From contig NW_006281104.1 of the NCBI RefSeq assembly GCF_000203795.2, positions 433,993 to 497,992 on the forward strand: 64,000 nt of DNA, written 5' to 3'. The DNA is from Batrachochytrium dendrobatidis JAM81 (lineage: Eukaryota; Chytridiomycota; Chytridiomycetes; Rhizophydiales). The notes beneath the pieces were generated by a model. That model was not told the DNA's origin, did no database searches, and saw only the letters and a program-made list of their open reading frames with translations. Of the stretch, positions 11,229 through 22,735 are shown piece after piece (within the stretch, counting starts at the first letter, position 1; each line of letters begins with the position of its first letter). The translations under genes were made by a program, and so were the position numbers.

Positions 11229-12874
11229 ATGAAGGAAGATATGGCTACAGAACCAGCTAAAGATGTTCCAAGTGATGATGATATTTTTTTCCCATCAGAT
11301 GTGTTTGAAGAACCAGCTGGCTTTCGACCCCCTTCACCACAACCCACTATCGTCAGTTTTGCTCGTGACAGTGCAAGCGTTCAGCCAGGTTAATCAACTC
11401 TGCAATCTTGTGTTTATATGCATTTAAATGATACACCACTATATAACAGTAAATACTGATAACTTTGCATCTAAATCTTGGTGATCGTCATTTTATTATT
11501 AATGATTGTAGGCTCATTGACCGAGTTCAAAGTCAATCTCGTTGGAAAACACAGGCAGGTTGCACTGCAATTATTTACATTATATTTACAGTCGTATTCA
11601 TGTATTGGTCGTCTTTTTGGAATGGACAATGACTGAGTATCCATTGACTCTGCTACTACACATTCTCAATTCAAAACAGTATTCATCATACAATGCAAAC
11701 CATACTTTTGAACCAAGATTGTCTAGTTTTGGTATGATCACCATATTCATCTATTACAATCCAGATATTGAGTTCAACTGTTCCAAGGTTGTTAATCAAA
11801 CCCCTCTGTTGTATCCTGAAAACTCGGATAGTTCGCGCTCTAGTTCAAAAGAACAGATATTGCAACTGTTGTTTGTATGCCAGTCCCCTAATGTTTAACT
11901 TGAAGCAAAGGAGAGTTGGATTGGCTGGAACTGTAATGTAAACATCTGTTCAGTTTTTATACAAAAATGAGCAGAAAACACAATCTTGTCCAGTAAGCTT
12001 CATGAAGTTATCATTTACTATACATATTAGTATCCTATTTACGTGAATACGACTTAGAATTTTGCCGACAATTAGGCACAGCGTACTGCATTTACAGATC
12101 AAACTGACATATTTGAATCTTTAGTTTATGGGCACATTGGCTTTGGAATGCTGGAAAATCAATGTCAAACTACTTGGATAAAAACAAAAACATGGTTGCA
12201 GGCAAAAACGTGCTTGAGCTTGGTGCTGCTGCCGCTCTTCCAACCATGATTTGCGCATTAAATGGTGCCAAAAAGGTAAAAAATAGTTTGTAGTTTAATC
12301 ATGCAACTTTACTCTTACCATTATTGACCTTGATGTTCAGGTTGTCAGCACAGACTATCCTGATCCAGCTCTTCTCAATAACATCATACTCAATGCACGA
12401 GAAAACACTCCCGAATTTTTAGAGAATAACACTATTGTTGTAGAGGTATATAACTGCTACTGTACATTGGGATTTGACTATGTATCCATGGTGCTTATAT
12501 CAGATCTGATTTTAAACATATAGGGATTCATTTGGGGCGAAGACCACACCAAGGTTCTCGAGCATCTATCCGATGACGGATCAACAAAATTTGATTTAAT
12601 TCTTTTGGCAGATCTTATTTTTAATCACAATCAGCATACAAACCTACTAAAAAGCTGCCGTGAAATGCTTGCTCCAGGCGGTGTAGTATACACCACCTTT
12701 ACTCATCATGTTGTCAAATGGGCATATAGAGATATGAAATTCTTTGAGACTGCCACTGAAATGGGATTTAAATTTGAAAAGATTTACCAGGAACGTTGGC
12801 AGTGCATGTTTCCTGAAGACGATGGCGACGTAGATGTACGCAGTACTGTCCATGGTTACAAGATGTGGGTTTAA
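11229..12874 (+). CDS. EFM7: Protein N-methyltransferase of the EFM7/NNT1 family
   Basis: Five exons, 11229-11388, 11512-11554, 12125-12275, 12341-12445 and 12524-12874, give 269 residues; yeast Efm7, which methylates the N-terminus and Lys of elongation factor 1A, is about 260. It is a seven-beta-strand SAM methyltransferase. The N-terminus has the family signature [13 protein letters not shown], then [13 protein letters not shown] motif [13 protein letters not shown] (about 97-108), the acidic loop STDYPDP, and a later [13 protein letters not shown] block. Intron 2 (11555-12124) starts with GC (AG|GCAGGT), the only donor that keeps frame, and contains MITE copy E, which fills most of it. 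The family also includes enzymes once called nicotinamide N-methyltransferases, so the substrate is inferred. Confidence 0.9.
11587..12056. mobile_element. MITE-like element copy E, inside an intron
   Basis: Ends TACAGTCGTATTCATG and ACGTGAATACGACTTA match the family termini. It occupies 470 of the 570 bp of EFM7 intron 2; the remaining ~100 bp is an ordinary intron size for this window. Confidence 0.8.
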
Positions 12875-13273
12875 TAAATAATTGACTTTTACCATACTTT
12901 TATTCAAGAGTCGCTGTATCAGCTTTGATCAAGCTTATAATTGCCGTGATGTATGTCTGATTGATTGCAATATTTGCTTATTTATGATTGTGCCAAATGC
13001 AAGATATCGAGCATTCGCATCCGCGATATCTAAGCCAGATTCTAGCATTGAAAAATCGGATATCTCTACTCTGCTGTTGATGCAGGGTCAGTTACACAAG
13101 AGGTATGAGATGAAATAAACCCACACGATATCCATCACATCAATGTTACCATTTGAGCTAATTTGGAACGTGTCGGGCCAATGCATTATTACTGAATCAA
13201 AAGATACCAATAGCAAAACGATATAAGCCAGCCATAACCTATGCTATTAGCTTGATACAACAACTTGCACAAT
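12875..13273. other. Intergenic, no feature recognised
   Basis: 399 bp between EFM7 and the Slm1-like gene. A poly(A)-like AATAAATAA directly follows the EFM7 stop. Nothing else seen. Confidence 0.4.
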
Positions 13274-16200
13274 ATGACTGACAAAATCTCTGACGAGTTA
13301 CTGCAGCTATGGCCGTATGCGTCGGACCAGTTTGTTCAGATTATGTCAGTGCTCAATCGTCTAACAACTTGGAAGGCTGTTACAAATGTACATATCCTAT
13401 TTTGATTTATTGATTCTGGGCATACTTTATATAGCCAACATATAGATTTAGTATCCATTGAAACTATACTCGCTCATGCCAACATTAAATATATTTTCAA
13501 AGGTGTAATGAAGAAATTCGCTGATATTTAAATATAAATGTATAGACTTTGCTCAACTATTTTGGTACACTTCAAGATACTGAACGACAGCTTGGAAAAG
13601 AGCATGAAAAACTACACAAGTCTCTGGAAAAACTTGAACACTCACTTGGTAGGTGATTTGAACCAATTTATAGCTGCATTCACATCAGATGGAGTACTTT
13701 TCTGTATCTGCAATGACTGCCCTGGAGTAAAAATGGTTAAATATTCGTTGTGCGTTTCTACTAGAAATTGGTATTTTCGATTCTTGTTTCAAGCTTGATC
13801 ATACAATACAATCAAACTGTAGTTTTGAATTAAGATTGCTCCATTCTCATTTGATATGGCCATACATTGCACGATCACCAAATTTGAAACCAGATTCATT
13901 TATTTCAATCCAGATATTGGGTCCAACTGTTTTGACGTTGTCAATCAAATTCCTCTTTGTTGTATCATGATCTCACAGATACTTTTGCAATCTAATTCAA
14001 GAACCCAAAATCACAGTTTTAGGAATGCAACTGTTGTTTCATGTCAATCACTAGAAGAAAAGCCAGCAAACTTTGTCAAAAAGTTCAAAAGGCAATGTTT
14101 CCCAGTAAATGTGATGCAAAGTGTCACCAGTCATGTCATGATATTGACTACTTATTATGCAGTGGCATTCTTAGTGTTTCATTTTACGTGAATCCGGCTA
14201 TAGATTTGTGGATGCAAATGCATTCCATTTTGGCTTATGGATTTAATCAGCATGAATCAAAATTGATGGTGGTGAAACCGTTGGCTACAAAATTGCTAAA
14301 TATGTTTTATTCTAATTTTAAATGCTCAATGTATAGGTGGAGAAAGTGGAGCTGTACTTCGGCCATGGAGAAACTATGCTCAGTTTTTCGAGTGCGAGTA
14401 TTTGTCTACAGAAAATTTGGTTGCAACCTCAGCACTCCGACACTTGAAAGCACTCAAGGCAGAAATTAAAAGAAAGATCTGCGTAAGTGATTGAACAGTA
14501 TGCTTTTGGTTTAAATGATCCTATTTGATACAATTTGCCAACTCACGACATTATCACAGCAATGCGAGTCTGATATCAAATCTTACAAAAACGGTGTGGT
14601 AAAGGCCCGAAACCTTACTCTTTCTGGCATTTCAGTTTACGAACGTAACTTGTCAAAACGATCCAATGCACTCAAAACCGACTCTGGGGTTTCACTTGGC
14701 ACGACATATACTAGTGATCCATGGCTTTCCGAGCGCTCACTCTATTATCAGTTGCAGATGATGGTAAAAGGCGAAAATGATTTTCAAAAAAGTATTCAAG
14801 CACTTTTTGAAAATATAGCCACGTTTGATAGTTATATTGTAGCCACAATTATGCAAACAATGAACGAATTCTCCACAGCTCGTATCTCACAGTGGGAATC
14901 TATGCAGGTTAGTATATGGATTAAAAATACGGAACAACTGTATAGATCATGATCATTAATCATTCAAATACTGGTTCTGTAACGGATAATAGAAACATTT
15001 GACATCGGTTCAAAGCTTTTCGGCACTGTCTGAACCAGCTGCACACTTTGAGGTGTTTTCTTCTGCACATCACATACATAGTCCAGAGATCTGGCAACAA
15101 ACACGAACCTTGCAAGACTTTCCCTATCAAGTGCGCGAGATTCAAATTTTAAAGCATGGAGTTTTGCATATTCCAAGCAAGTTTTCTAAAAACAGCTGGC
15201 TTCCAGTGGTTGCTGTGATTACCGAAACAGGATTTTTTCATTGCTTTAAGATTTCAGCACACAAACACTCTCGACTTATGGAGTGGATAGCTCAACAGCA
15301 AATGCCAAAAGAAATGGCAGATAATGAACTGAACTCTCCAGCAAAATCTTTTTTGCAGTCTGAAATTGAAAGCGTTACATCAACTTCAACAACGTGGCCA
15401 TCCCTTTCTACACTACGTAAAAGTCAATCTAATTCCATCCAACCTCTTTCTCCAGAAGAAGTTTACAGAGGTGCTGATAGACCTAGTGCAGCTATCAGGT
15501 AGATTTTTTGTTTGAAATGATCTGTAGTTTTCAATTTTTAACCAAATGCTAACGCCTAATCCATTTCCAACATGTCCAGTGTTGGGCTGAAGCAGCCACG
15601 AATCACCATTCAATTAGTTCCAGAAAAATCCAACCAGCATATATTTGAATTGATCATTCAGCGTCGAAGGCCGCGATCTGGAGGATTTTTTGGAGCATGG
15701 GCTCGACCAAGTGTAGATGCGTGGACACGGTTTGAATTCAAAGCATCAAATGAACTCGAACTCATTGAATGGCTGGCTGCTTTACAAGGAAGGATACAGT
15801 AAGTTTTTAAAAATGACCCGTCTAAATCACTACTTTATACAGCATCCAGTCCGATACTATGCTTAAACTGATGAGTTAATACTAAACAAACTTTTGATCT
15901 TTTAGAAACTTTGTCCCTCAAGGTCCACCATCTCCTCTGTTTAAAAGTCAGCAATCAATTGAAAAAAGCGTTGAAGCCATGATCAAGGAGCACCATGAAC
16001 GTGCGCTAACGGATATTGTCCATACCAACACATTGCATTCTCAAAACCAGCAGCTGCTATCAAGAATAAGACAAGCCACACTTCCCAACCCGCCACTTTC
16101 TACATCTCAACATGAAGCAGAATCTCAATCTATGTCGCTGTCTACTCTCAAAAGCGATTCATGTGTAATTTCACATGATGAATGCCATTCAGCTATGCCA

Positions 16201-16353
16201 GATACATTGTCATACAAGACAGTATCCATGCCAGAATCTAAACCAAGCATATATACTACTCCTAGAGTAAACAAAGATCATATATTGAATGCTGACGAAG
16301 AAACCAAACTACAGGAATGCACGGCTCACAGTAAAACCATTGTAGCTGCGTAA
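13274..16353 (+). CDS. F-BAR-like/PH domain protein, Slm1/Slm2 type
   Basis: Seven exons, 13274-13387, 13546-13648, 14337-14482, 14560-14907, 14993-15498, 15580-15798 and 15906-16353, join to 627 residues. Yeast Slm1/2 bind PI(4,5)P2 and TORC2 at the plasma membrane and act in actin and sphingolipid control. Residues 1-240 are helical with heptads like the F-BAR half of Slm proteins (LHKSLEKLEHSL, KGENDFQKSIQALFENI). Residues ~290-350 hold the first strands of a PH domain (PYQVREIQILKHGVLHIPS to AVITETGFFHCFK). After a ~60-residue Ser/Thr/Gln-rich insert the PH fold resumes (PRITIQLVPEK, WTRFEFKASNELELIEWLAAL, ~408-480) with its C-terminal helix. The tail is Ser-rich and disordered. Intron 2 is 688 bp because it carries MITE copy F. 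Family confident, orthology to Slm inferred. Confidence 0.8.
13669..14202. mobile_element. MITE-like element copy F, inside an intron
   Basis: The left end TATAGCTGCATTCACAT aligns with copy J, and the right end ATTTTACGTGAATCCGGCTATA is a typical terminus with point changes. The internal sequence resembles copy E. It fills 534 of 688 bp of intron 2 of the Slm1-like gene. Confidence 0.7.
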
Positions 16354-16402
16354 TAGTTCAAACCCACTTGATCGTTTGTAATGGGTATTTTCCTGTTTGA
16401 AT

Positions 16403-16824
16403 TACGGCCGTATTCACGTAAAATGAAACACTTTTGTATTTATCTTGCAGTTGGAGTCACTATTTTGCTCCTGAATAAACAATCGTTACATATTCGTTGT
16501 TATTGGACATCAATTACTTTTATTGAAACTCTGTTGTATTCTGATATCAGATACGTTCTAGCTCAATGTATCTCGGAAATGCAACTGTTGTTTCCATGCG
16601 ATCACCCAATGTTTACTTGAAATGTTGAAGGTTGTCAAGATGTCAAGAATGTATTGGAACAGAGGTGTGAACATTCGCTCCGTATTTTTGTACAAGAATG
16701 AGCACGGATATCAGTCAACTAATGAGTTCAAAGGACACAGTGTTGTCCAGTAAGATTGTAGATTGGCAGTTTATTATGCATTTTGATTCCATCTAGTGTT
16801 TCATTTTACGTGAATATGGCTGTA
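16403..16824. mobile_element. MITE-like element copy B (422 bp, complete)
   Basis: Near-identical inverted copy of 5618-6039, with TA at both ends. It starts 49 bp after the stop of the Slm1-like gene. The same 65-residue internal ORF is on the plus strand (16426-16620). Confidence 0.85.
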
Positions 16825-17131
16825 ATTCAATTCATCTAATTATGTTTATTTTTAAAAAATAAAGCTGTGTATCTTTGACTTTTGATATTGGGTGCATTAG
16901 AATGTCATCAAGTAGTAGTCAAGGGTCTGAATTTCTACATCAGTCGAATGCGCCAACAATTTGATTGTAACCAAGATTGGGTCAAGCAATATTACCCGCA
17001 CTCAACATTAATGCGGCCAACTGTTAAACAATGCTCACAATGATTCAAAGATTGCATCACAACATAATTATTTATTTTTATTCCTGAAATAATCGGCTGT
17101 GACCATTTGTAATGAATTATCAGGGTACATG
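16825..17131. other. Intergenic, no feature recognised
   Basis: 307 bp AT-rich spacer between MITE copy B and the 3' end of the profilin gene; nothing else seen. Confidence 0.4.
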
Positions 17132-17782
17132 TTAGATCATATGTTGAATATACTTGGCAAACATTGATTTTGATAACTTGCCGAGTTTTTCTACAGCTTC
17201 TACAGCGATACTTGGATACATGGTAGAATCGTATACAGCAATGATATAGTGTTGAATTGTCTTTGATATAATTATTCCTGCTTTATCCTTAAAACATGGT
17301 TATTGCTACAGTCAATGCCTTGTTTTTGCAGTTATAGACTCGAATTAAAATTGCAATCAGTTGAAAGCTTATTGAAATATGTGATGCATACATTTTTTGC
17401 ATAAATGGAAAGGCTGTCGGCTCTGACTGCGCGATAGGGAATATCAAGAAATGAAATGCTACTGTCGCCGCTGCGAGCATCTCTGGGATGTTCAAATGCA
17501 GCCTCTATCTTGGCCAAATCTGTGGGCACCAACTAGAATTTAAAAATAAGATACATGTTGGTATTAAAACTAAGAATATTTGAAACTAGCTGTTTTAAGA
17601 GATCCCATATGATGATGGTATCACCAATCTAGTAGGAACATTCCAAGATATTGGTCAAAACGAATAAACTCTACCAAAAAGTTTGGAGACTTTGCCTTGA
17701 TAACACCGTCCTTTTGTCGAATAATACCTGCATGACTAATGTGTCTTGTTCCCATTAAGGCTTCCTGTAATAAAGAGTTCAT
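17132..17782 (-). CDS. Profilin, profilin-4 type
   Basis: Three exons on the minus strand, 17675-17782, 17392-17532 and 17132-17287, all phase 0, give 134 residues (profilins are 125-140). Profilins fold as a small alpha-beta sandwich; classical ones bind actin and poly-proline. The order is family-like: an N-terminal helix and strand (SLLQEALMGTRHISHAGII, then VIKAKSPNF), YRAVRADSLSIYAKN, GIIISKTIQHYIIAVYDST and C-terminal helix YPSIAVEAVEKLG. The start (Met-Asn, no Ser-Trp-x-x-Tyr), the RADxxSLYAKN block and the MYPS-VEAxExLG end resemble vertebrate profilin-4, a testis form that binds lipid rather than actin, more than the classical fungal profilin. Introns have GTAGAG, GTATGC donors and TAG, AAG acceptors. 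MITE copy L lies 28 bp upstream of the start. Profilin fold sure, profilin-4 subtype likely. Confidence 0.82.
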
Positions 17783-17809
17783 TCTAGTTGAATGGAAAGA
17801 CCACGAAAC

Positions 17810-18008
17810 TTGCAAGCGTGTTCACGTAAAATGAAACGCTAAATAAGGATGCCGAAAACATAATAAGCAGCAAATCTCATGACATGATAACTTACATTTA
17901 TCGGAGAGTATTATTTTTTGATTCACCAACCATTGGATACTTTAAAGCAAGATAGAGGCCTTGATAGCAAGATACAGAAAGGCTTCATTCTGTGTGAATA
18001 CGGCTGTA
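17810..18008. mobile_element. MITE-like element copy L (short, ~200 bp)
   Basis: The left end GTGTTCACGTAAAATGAAACG and right end TGTGAATACGGCTGTA match the family terminal repeat; the centre is a short deletion form. It sits in the promoter of the profilin gene, 28 bp from the start codon. Confidence 0.7.
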
Positions 18009-18229
18009 AATATGCGGTTTGGAAGGATAGACAATTTACGCCAGATCCAGAGTGGAAAGCAGTCTTGAATGGACATTCCCAAACTCCAATCATTGACTAT
18101 ACGTACAAACCCTTATTAGATCAGAGTTTGACTTTCAAAACACTTTAATCTAGCGCATACCCGGTGGCTGTGGTCATTCCAAAATCCCAACACATTGTTT
18201 CGACGGTGGTTTATGCACCATCAGATTAG
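18009..18229 (+). pseudogene. Decayed ORF, possibly a fragment of an FAD-linked (BBE-type) oxidase
   Basis: Directly after MITE copy L one frame is open apart from a single TAA at 18146-18148. The piece after it reads YPVAVVIPKSQHIVSTVVYA, the pattern that opens the FAD-binding-4 fold of berberine-bridge type oxidases (Pro-x-Ala-Val-x-x-Pro-x-Ser ... Val). The frame then ends, and I cannot follow the rest of such a domain downstream. It is probably a relic of a longer gene broken by mutation and perhaps by the MITE. The match is short, so this is tentative. Confidence 0.3.
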
Positions 18230-19520
18230 AATTAAATTCTGGGTTTTACCAAATCTAAAGGTTTTGGATGTGTATGGCTGTGTGGAATCTGTTATGGTTC
18301 TGTATATCAACAAATATTTTAACCCGGAGTTGCGCATGAATTGCATGGGTCGTATTGAATCGAGCTATTGAGTGATGGCGGATTCTTGAAACTGTTTGTG
18401 AATATTACTAAAGCATGGCTGTGTGGTCTTGTAATTAGTCATTTAAAAACTAACGATTGGAATCTCAGGCTTGCTTCATGACACCTGGATTTCTATTTAA
18501 ACCAAAGATTTCTTCTTGCTACTCAGCCCAAACTTCCATTAGTCATTCCAAAAATTAGACATTTTTATTCTAAGCATTACAATCTACTTTGGTATATATA
18601 CAGGTAATTTTGAGCTGATACCACATAAAGCAACAGGTTGCTATTATAGATTCACGTGCTTGAGTGAACTTGAATCCTATATTTATTGCTTTACTTTTGC
18701 TACCGTTTTTATTCCTCGCTGCCATTTTTAGCATGTGATGTTTATTTGCCAAATAAACATTTGCACTATGTTACGCTGGGCTTAAGTTGGCTCGTACACA
18801 TCCAATGATATTCCAAGTCCGTGTGGTATACTGTTCTTTTACGGTGAAAACTGCTTCACTCGAAGCAGATATCGATTTCAACTCGACCATTTTATACTTG
18901 AAATATTGTCCCTTGTACTATAGTACTGAATTATATTATCCCACCACAAACTCCTGTGCCATTATTAGTTGACAATCTCACCAAGTATTTAATTGTGGAT
19001 TTGCCTGTATCGGCTGTTTAAAAGCTAGTCTGATCAATTTCTTCCAAATTTATACACGTCATGGTTTAAAGCATTGATTGTATACTGGTATTGCTTGGAT
19101 AAACAAACAATTTTCCTTAGAGTCGTATGAGTTCGAGTCGATGCAATGAACTTGGTATATCTCAGTGTCCGACTGTATATTTTTGTTGCTCAAGCATCAT
19201 CCATTCTATCCAGATTTCAATCAGTTCTGCAATCCACCATTAACCTTGAGTGTATTCCAATTTCCCTTGATTGGGGTTACGGGTTGTCAATCAATTTACT
19301 TATTTCTCAGTACATTAGTCTAATCCACTCCCCATTGATTGAGGCTAAACGCTGCCAGTTTTAATCTTGCTATTTTATCTGACAACTTTTTATTTTCAAC
19401 ACCTGGTGCCAAACTAGTCTCAAGTTCTTTACACTTTCTCATTTCAACTTCTATCAAGTCAAACTTTCTTAGTGCACTGCCACCTTTCCATCGACCCATC
19501 TTTAAACATTGCATCAAATC
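18230..19520. other. Gene-poor AT-rich region
   Basis: About 1.3 kb with only short, uncharacteristic ORFs. It contains the promoter of the RRM gene at its right end; no RNA gene or repeat recognised. Confidence 0.4.
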
Positions 19521-22500
19521 ATGTCTAGCCAGTCGAGGGCCGTTGGAGCAGAACGGTCTCGCCAGTTACATTTTTCTGCCGACTCCAACTATCCTTCGTA
19601 TATCGATACTGGCATTTTATTCAGTACCAACTCGTCCCAAACTTCACGGGAGGATTTTAAAAGCCCACACGGATACCCTCACTTGCTTGTAGTAGATGGC
19701 AACGAGTTTCCTAGATCTAGCTTAAAAGCCATGAACTACTTTTCACCTTCAGCCATAAATAGTATTTTGGTCTCAGAGTCCAGCAGTTCTTTAGACTCGA
19801 CAGGAAGTAGAGCTAGTGCACCAAAGGTATGTGGATTCTTCAACTTGGTGCATTGTTGCTAGGCAGGGAACATCAATTTTGTTCCGCCTTCGTGTTCCCG
19901 AATTTGTCGGCGATTGAGTAGTAAATTTTACTGCCTCGTGATGGCTGAGTAGTTGTCGGTGAATGGGAATGGGAGGGAATTTGGTTCCATTCAAAAGAAT
20001 CTGCATGGGTTTTGCCAGACAGTGCTCAGCTGATCGCTGTTGATAGAACCCATTCTAGCACTGAATGGATTGCATTGTCCAGATATAGCTTTTTTAAATC
20101 TTTACTAATGCCGTGCTAATGTGGATTAGGGCCAGCCCGAGTACGAATACAAGGGGAATCATCGTCGCCCCACCTGGCCGTCGGTATACCCACATCAGTC
20201 GCTTCAAGAAAAAATGCAACATCGCCATTCTACTGTTTCAATCAACTTGAATGCCCATCAACCGCTTTGGTCCACGTCCTCGATGCTACAAGTAGAGGAG
20301 CAGACACCTCTCCACAGCGACTTTGATGACGTATCTCGACAGCTTGATCAGATACGAAGTCAGCTACAATCAAGTGGTATTGCTTCCAAAAATAATTTGT
20401 CGCTTGGTAGTATGCAACAGAATGTAAAGCAACCTTTGCACGCATGGGAAGTCCATGGCTTACCACAAAAACCAATCGGTAATTCGACCAATATGCAGCA
20501 TCACCGCTATTCCCAAAAGCAGCAGTTTCAGCAACTAGGGTCTCTTGAAATATCGGCTGATGCGCCTTTTAAAAAGCATATGTTTCCAGATCTTCAAGTA
20601 ACCAATGAAGGTGATCAGGCTTTGCTTCAAGTCATCTCTTCATCCAACAGTACTTTGGCGACACCCAGTAAAGCCCCATCGGAAGTCGGAGATTTGGAAA
20701 ACTCACCTGGATCTCAAATGAAAGTCTCGAGTCTAGAATTACTTTTTCAATCTCGCCCAAATATTCCCGCCAATGCACACTTTTCGGTACTGAAAATTAT
20801 GAACATCAGCTGGGATCTGACCATTCAAGATGTCATGGCATTTTTTGCTGATTCACAGGTATGTATTGCTTTATATTTCTGGCCGTGTTGGATGTTGACT
20901 AGATTTATTTACAGATATTTTCACTGCGCAATGCTCAACTATTTCTGAATTTTAAACTATGACATCGCTAGATTCCTATGGGGCATAACGCTCCTTATTA
21001 TCATAATGGTATACATATTATTCTGGATCGAACGACTGGTAAAACGCTCGGTGAGTGCTATGTCGAATTTCCAACACAAGTCCTGGCTGCGCAAGCTTTA
21101 CGAACTCATCGTCGAGGGTTTCTCAAAGGCCGGCCAGTGTCGGTGGAGCCAAGTACCCAAGATAAACTATACCATGCTTTATTCCCAAACCTTCGGGCAT
21201 CACTTGAGCAATCTCAAAAACGTTTAGATTTTCAGGCTGAAGAAAATATCTCTGAAGGAAATAGCCAGAGTACACTTGACCAAAAGAGCCGACCCGAGCT
21301 TGTGTATATGGCTAGAGAAGATATTTTTATGCTTTTAAGCAGTTGCAAGCCATCAAGGGTGAGTATTTAACCCCACATTTATGTCGGTTTGTTGATCTTT
21401 TGAGCAAGCACCATGATTAAAATTGCTGACGATTTTCTTTGAATAGACTCATCCAAGCAAAAAGAGCTCAAGGCGTCCATTTGAAAACATTATTTCCATT
21501 CTTTCCAAAGTGCCTTGGCACCGGGCCAATCTAGTCCCAATACTTCAACGAGATCATTTATTTGAGATGGCAAAGCTAGGCACGGAGAGTCTTTTATTTC
21601 AAACACAGCGTGTCAATAGCAATCTAAACACCAAGTTTCTTGATACGTTTGTGCGTGCAATCCTGTGTGTCCCACTTTTTACCGAAAAACAAAAACTGAT
21701 TGTGCTCGCAACTGCGGTTAGTGGTAATGTTGTCAGAAATTTAATTTAAATTTCTAAATTTCCTAAAGGTTTGAATGTGATTCTCATTATTAATGTACGT
21801 TGATATAGCATCTAAAATGTCCACCAGAATTGAAGAAATTTGTATATATGCCGGTTGAGCCAGAGGCAAAGTCTCAGACAAGTACCAATTTTTCTTCTAG
21901 GGTGGCACAGATTCAGGATTATTCATACAATTCTGATCCACAAATACATAATATGACTTTTCAAACACTACCAGTCGAAAGCCTGCCATCTGAAAACTTC
22001 ACCCAGGTATTTAAAACGTTGCCATACATGTTTGATTTTAGATTAGGGATGATTACTGATATGTTTTTTTAGAAACATCGAAGCGAAAGCTTGAATGATT
22101 TGAAAATGGAGGCCATGTTTGCAGATTTGGAAAACAATCCAATGCAGTTACAATCGTTGCATCGATATGTTTCTGCACGATCAAGCCCAGTTTTGCACGA
22201 AGCTTTACTCCAACATTCTCGCCACGCTGATTCTGTGACAGTTCCCACTTCTTCGATGTCCATGCCATTAAATTCTTGTATACTTGATGTCAAGCAACCC
22301 AATGATGCCACGGTTGTTTTGGATCATTGTCAAAGCAATTCCGAGAAAGCATTTTCTAATTTTCAGTTTGACTCCAAGGCATTGAAACTGAAGGTCGCAG
22401 AACTTGAGCATGAGCTGCACTTGTCTCGACAACAGTACAACACACTGGCTGCTAATCGCGACGAAGTGATTGCAGCTTTAAAAAAGGAAAACCAGCATAT

Positions 22501-22735
22501 ATTGGAACGTAACAAACAACTGGGACGCATGTGCGGAACAATGTCGTTTGAATGTGTTCGATGTGGCAAAGAGCAAAGTGATACTATGCCTTTGCCCTGT
22601 AGTCGCCCGTCCCCTGCTAATACAGCCCCCTCTGTCTGGGACTTTTGCGAATCGACCGGAAAAGCCGAGTTTGAGGACGTGTATGATATAGATTTACCTC
22701 AATCTTCATCTTCTCCAGTTGATGTATCATTTTAA
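19521..22735 (+). CDS. RRM protein with C-terminal coiled coil, function unknown
   Basis: Six exons, all phase 0 (19521-19826, 20130-20858, 20972-21358, 21447-21716, 21809-22006, 22073-22735), give 850 residues. Residues 1-310 are Ser/Gln-rich and disordered. A divergent RRM spans about 317-405: HFSVLKIMNISWDLTIQDVMAFF as the first strand and helix, then GIHIILDRTTGKTLGECYVEF, which carries the hnRNP F/H-like GxTxGExxVEF version of RNP-1, and helix AAQALRTHR. A helical region follows at ~475-575. Residues ~731-783 form a coiled coil (LKVAELEHELHLSRQQY, ALKKENQHILERNKQL) followed by one CxxC pair (Cys791, Cys794). Similar RRM plus coiled-coil proteins occur across fungi as putative mRNA regulators; I cannot assign a name. 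RNA binding is inferred from the fold. Confidence 0.82.

Noticed and set aside
19081..19150. GTTCGAGTC B-box-like motif
   Set aside because: No matching A box at the right distance and no cloverleaf.
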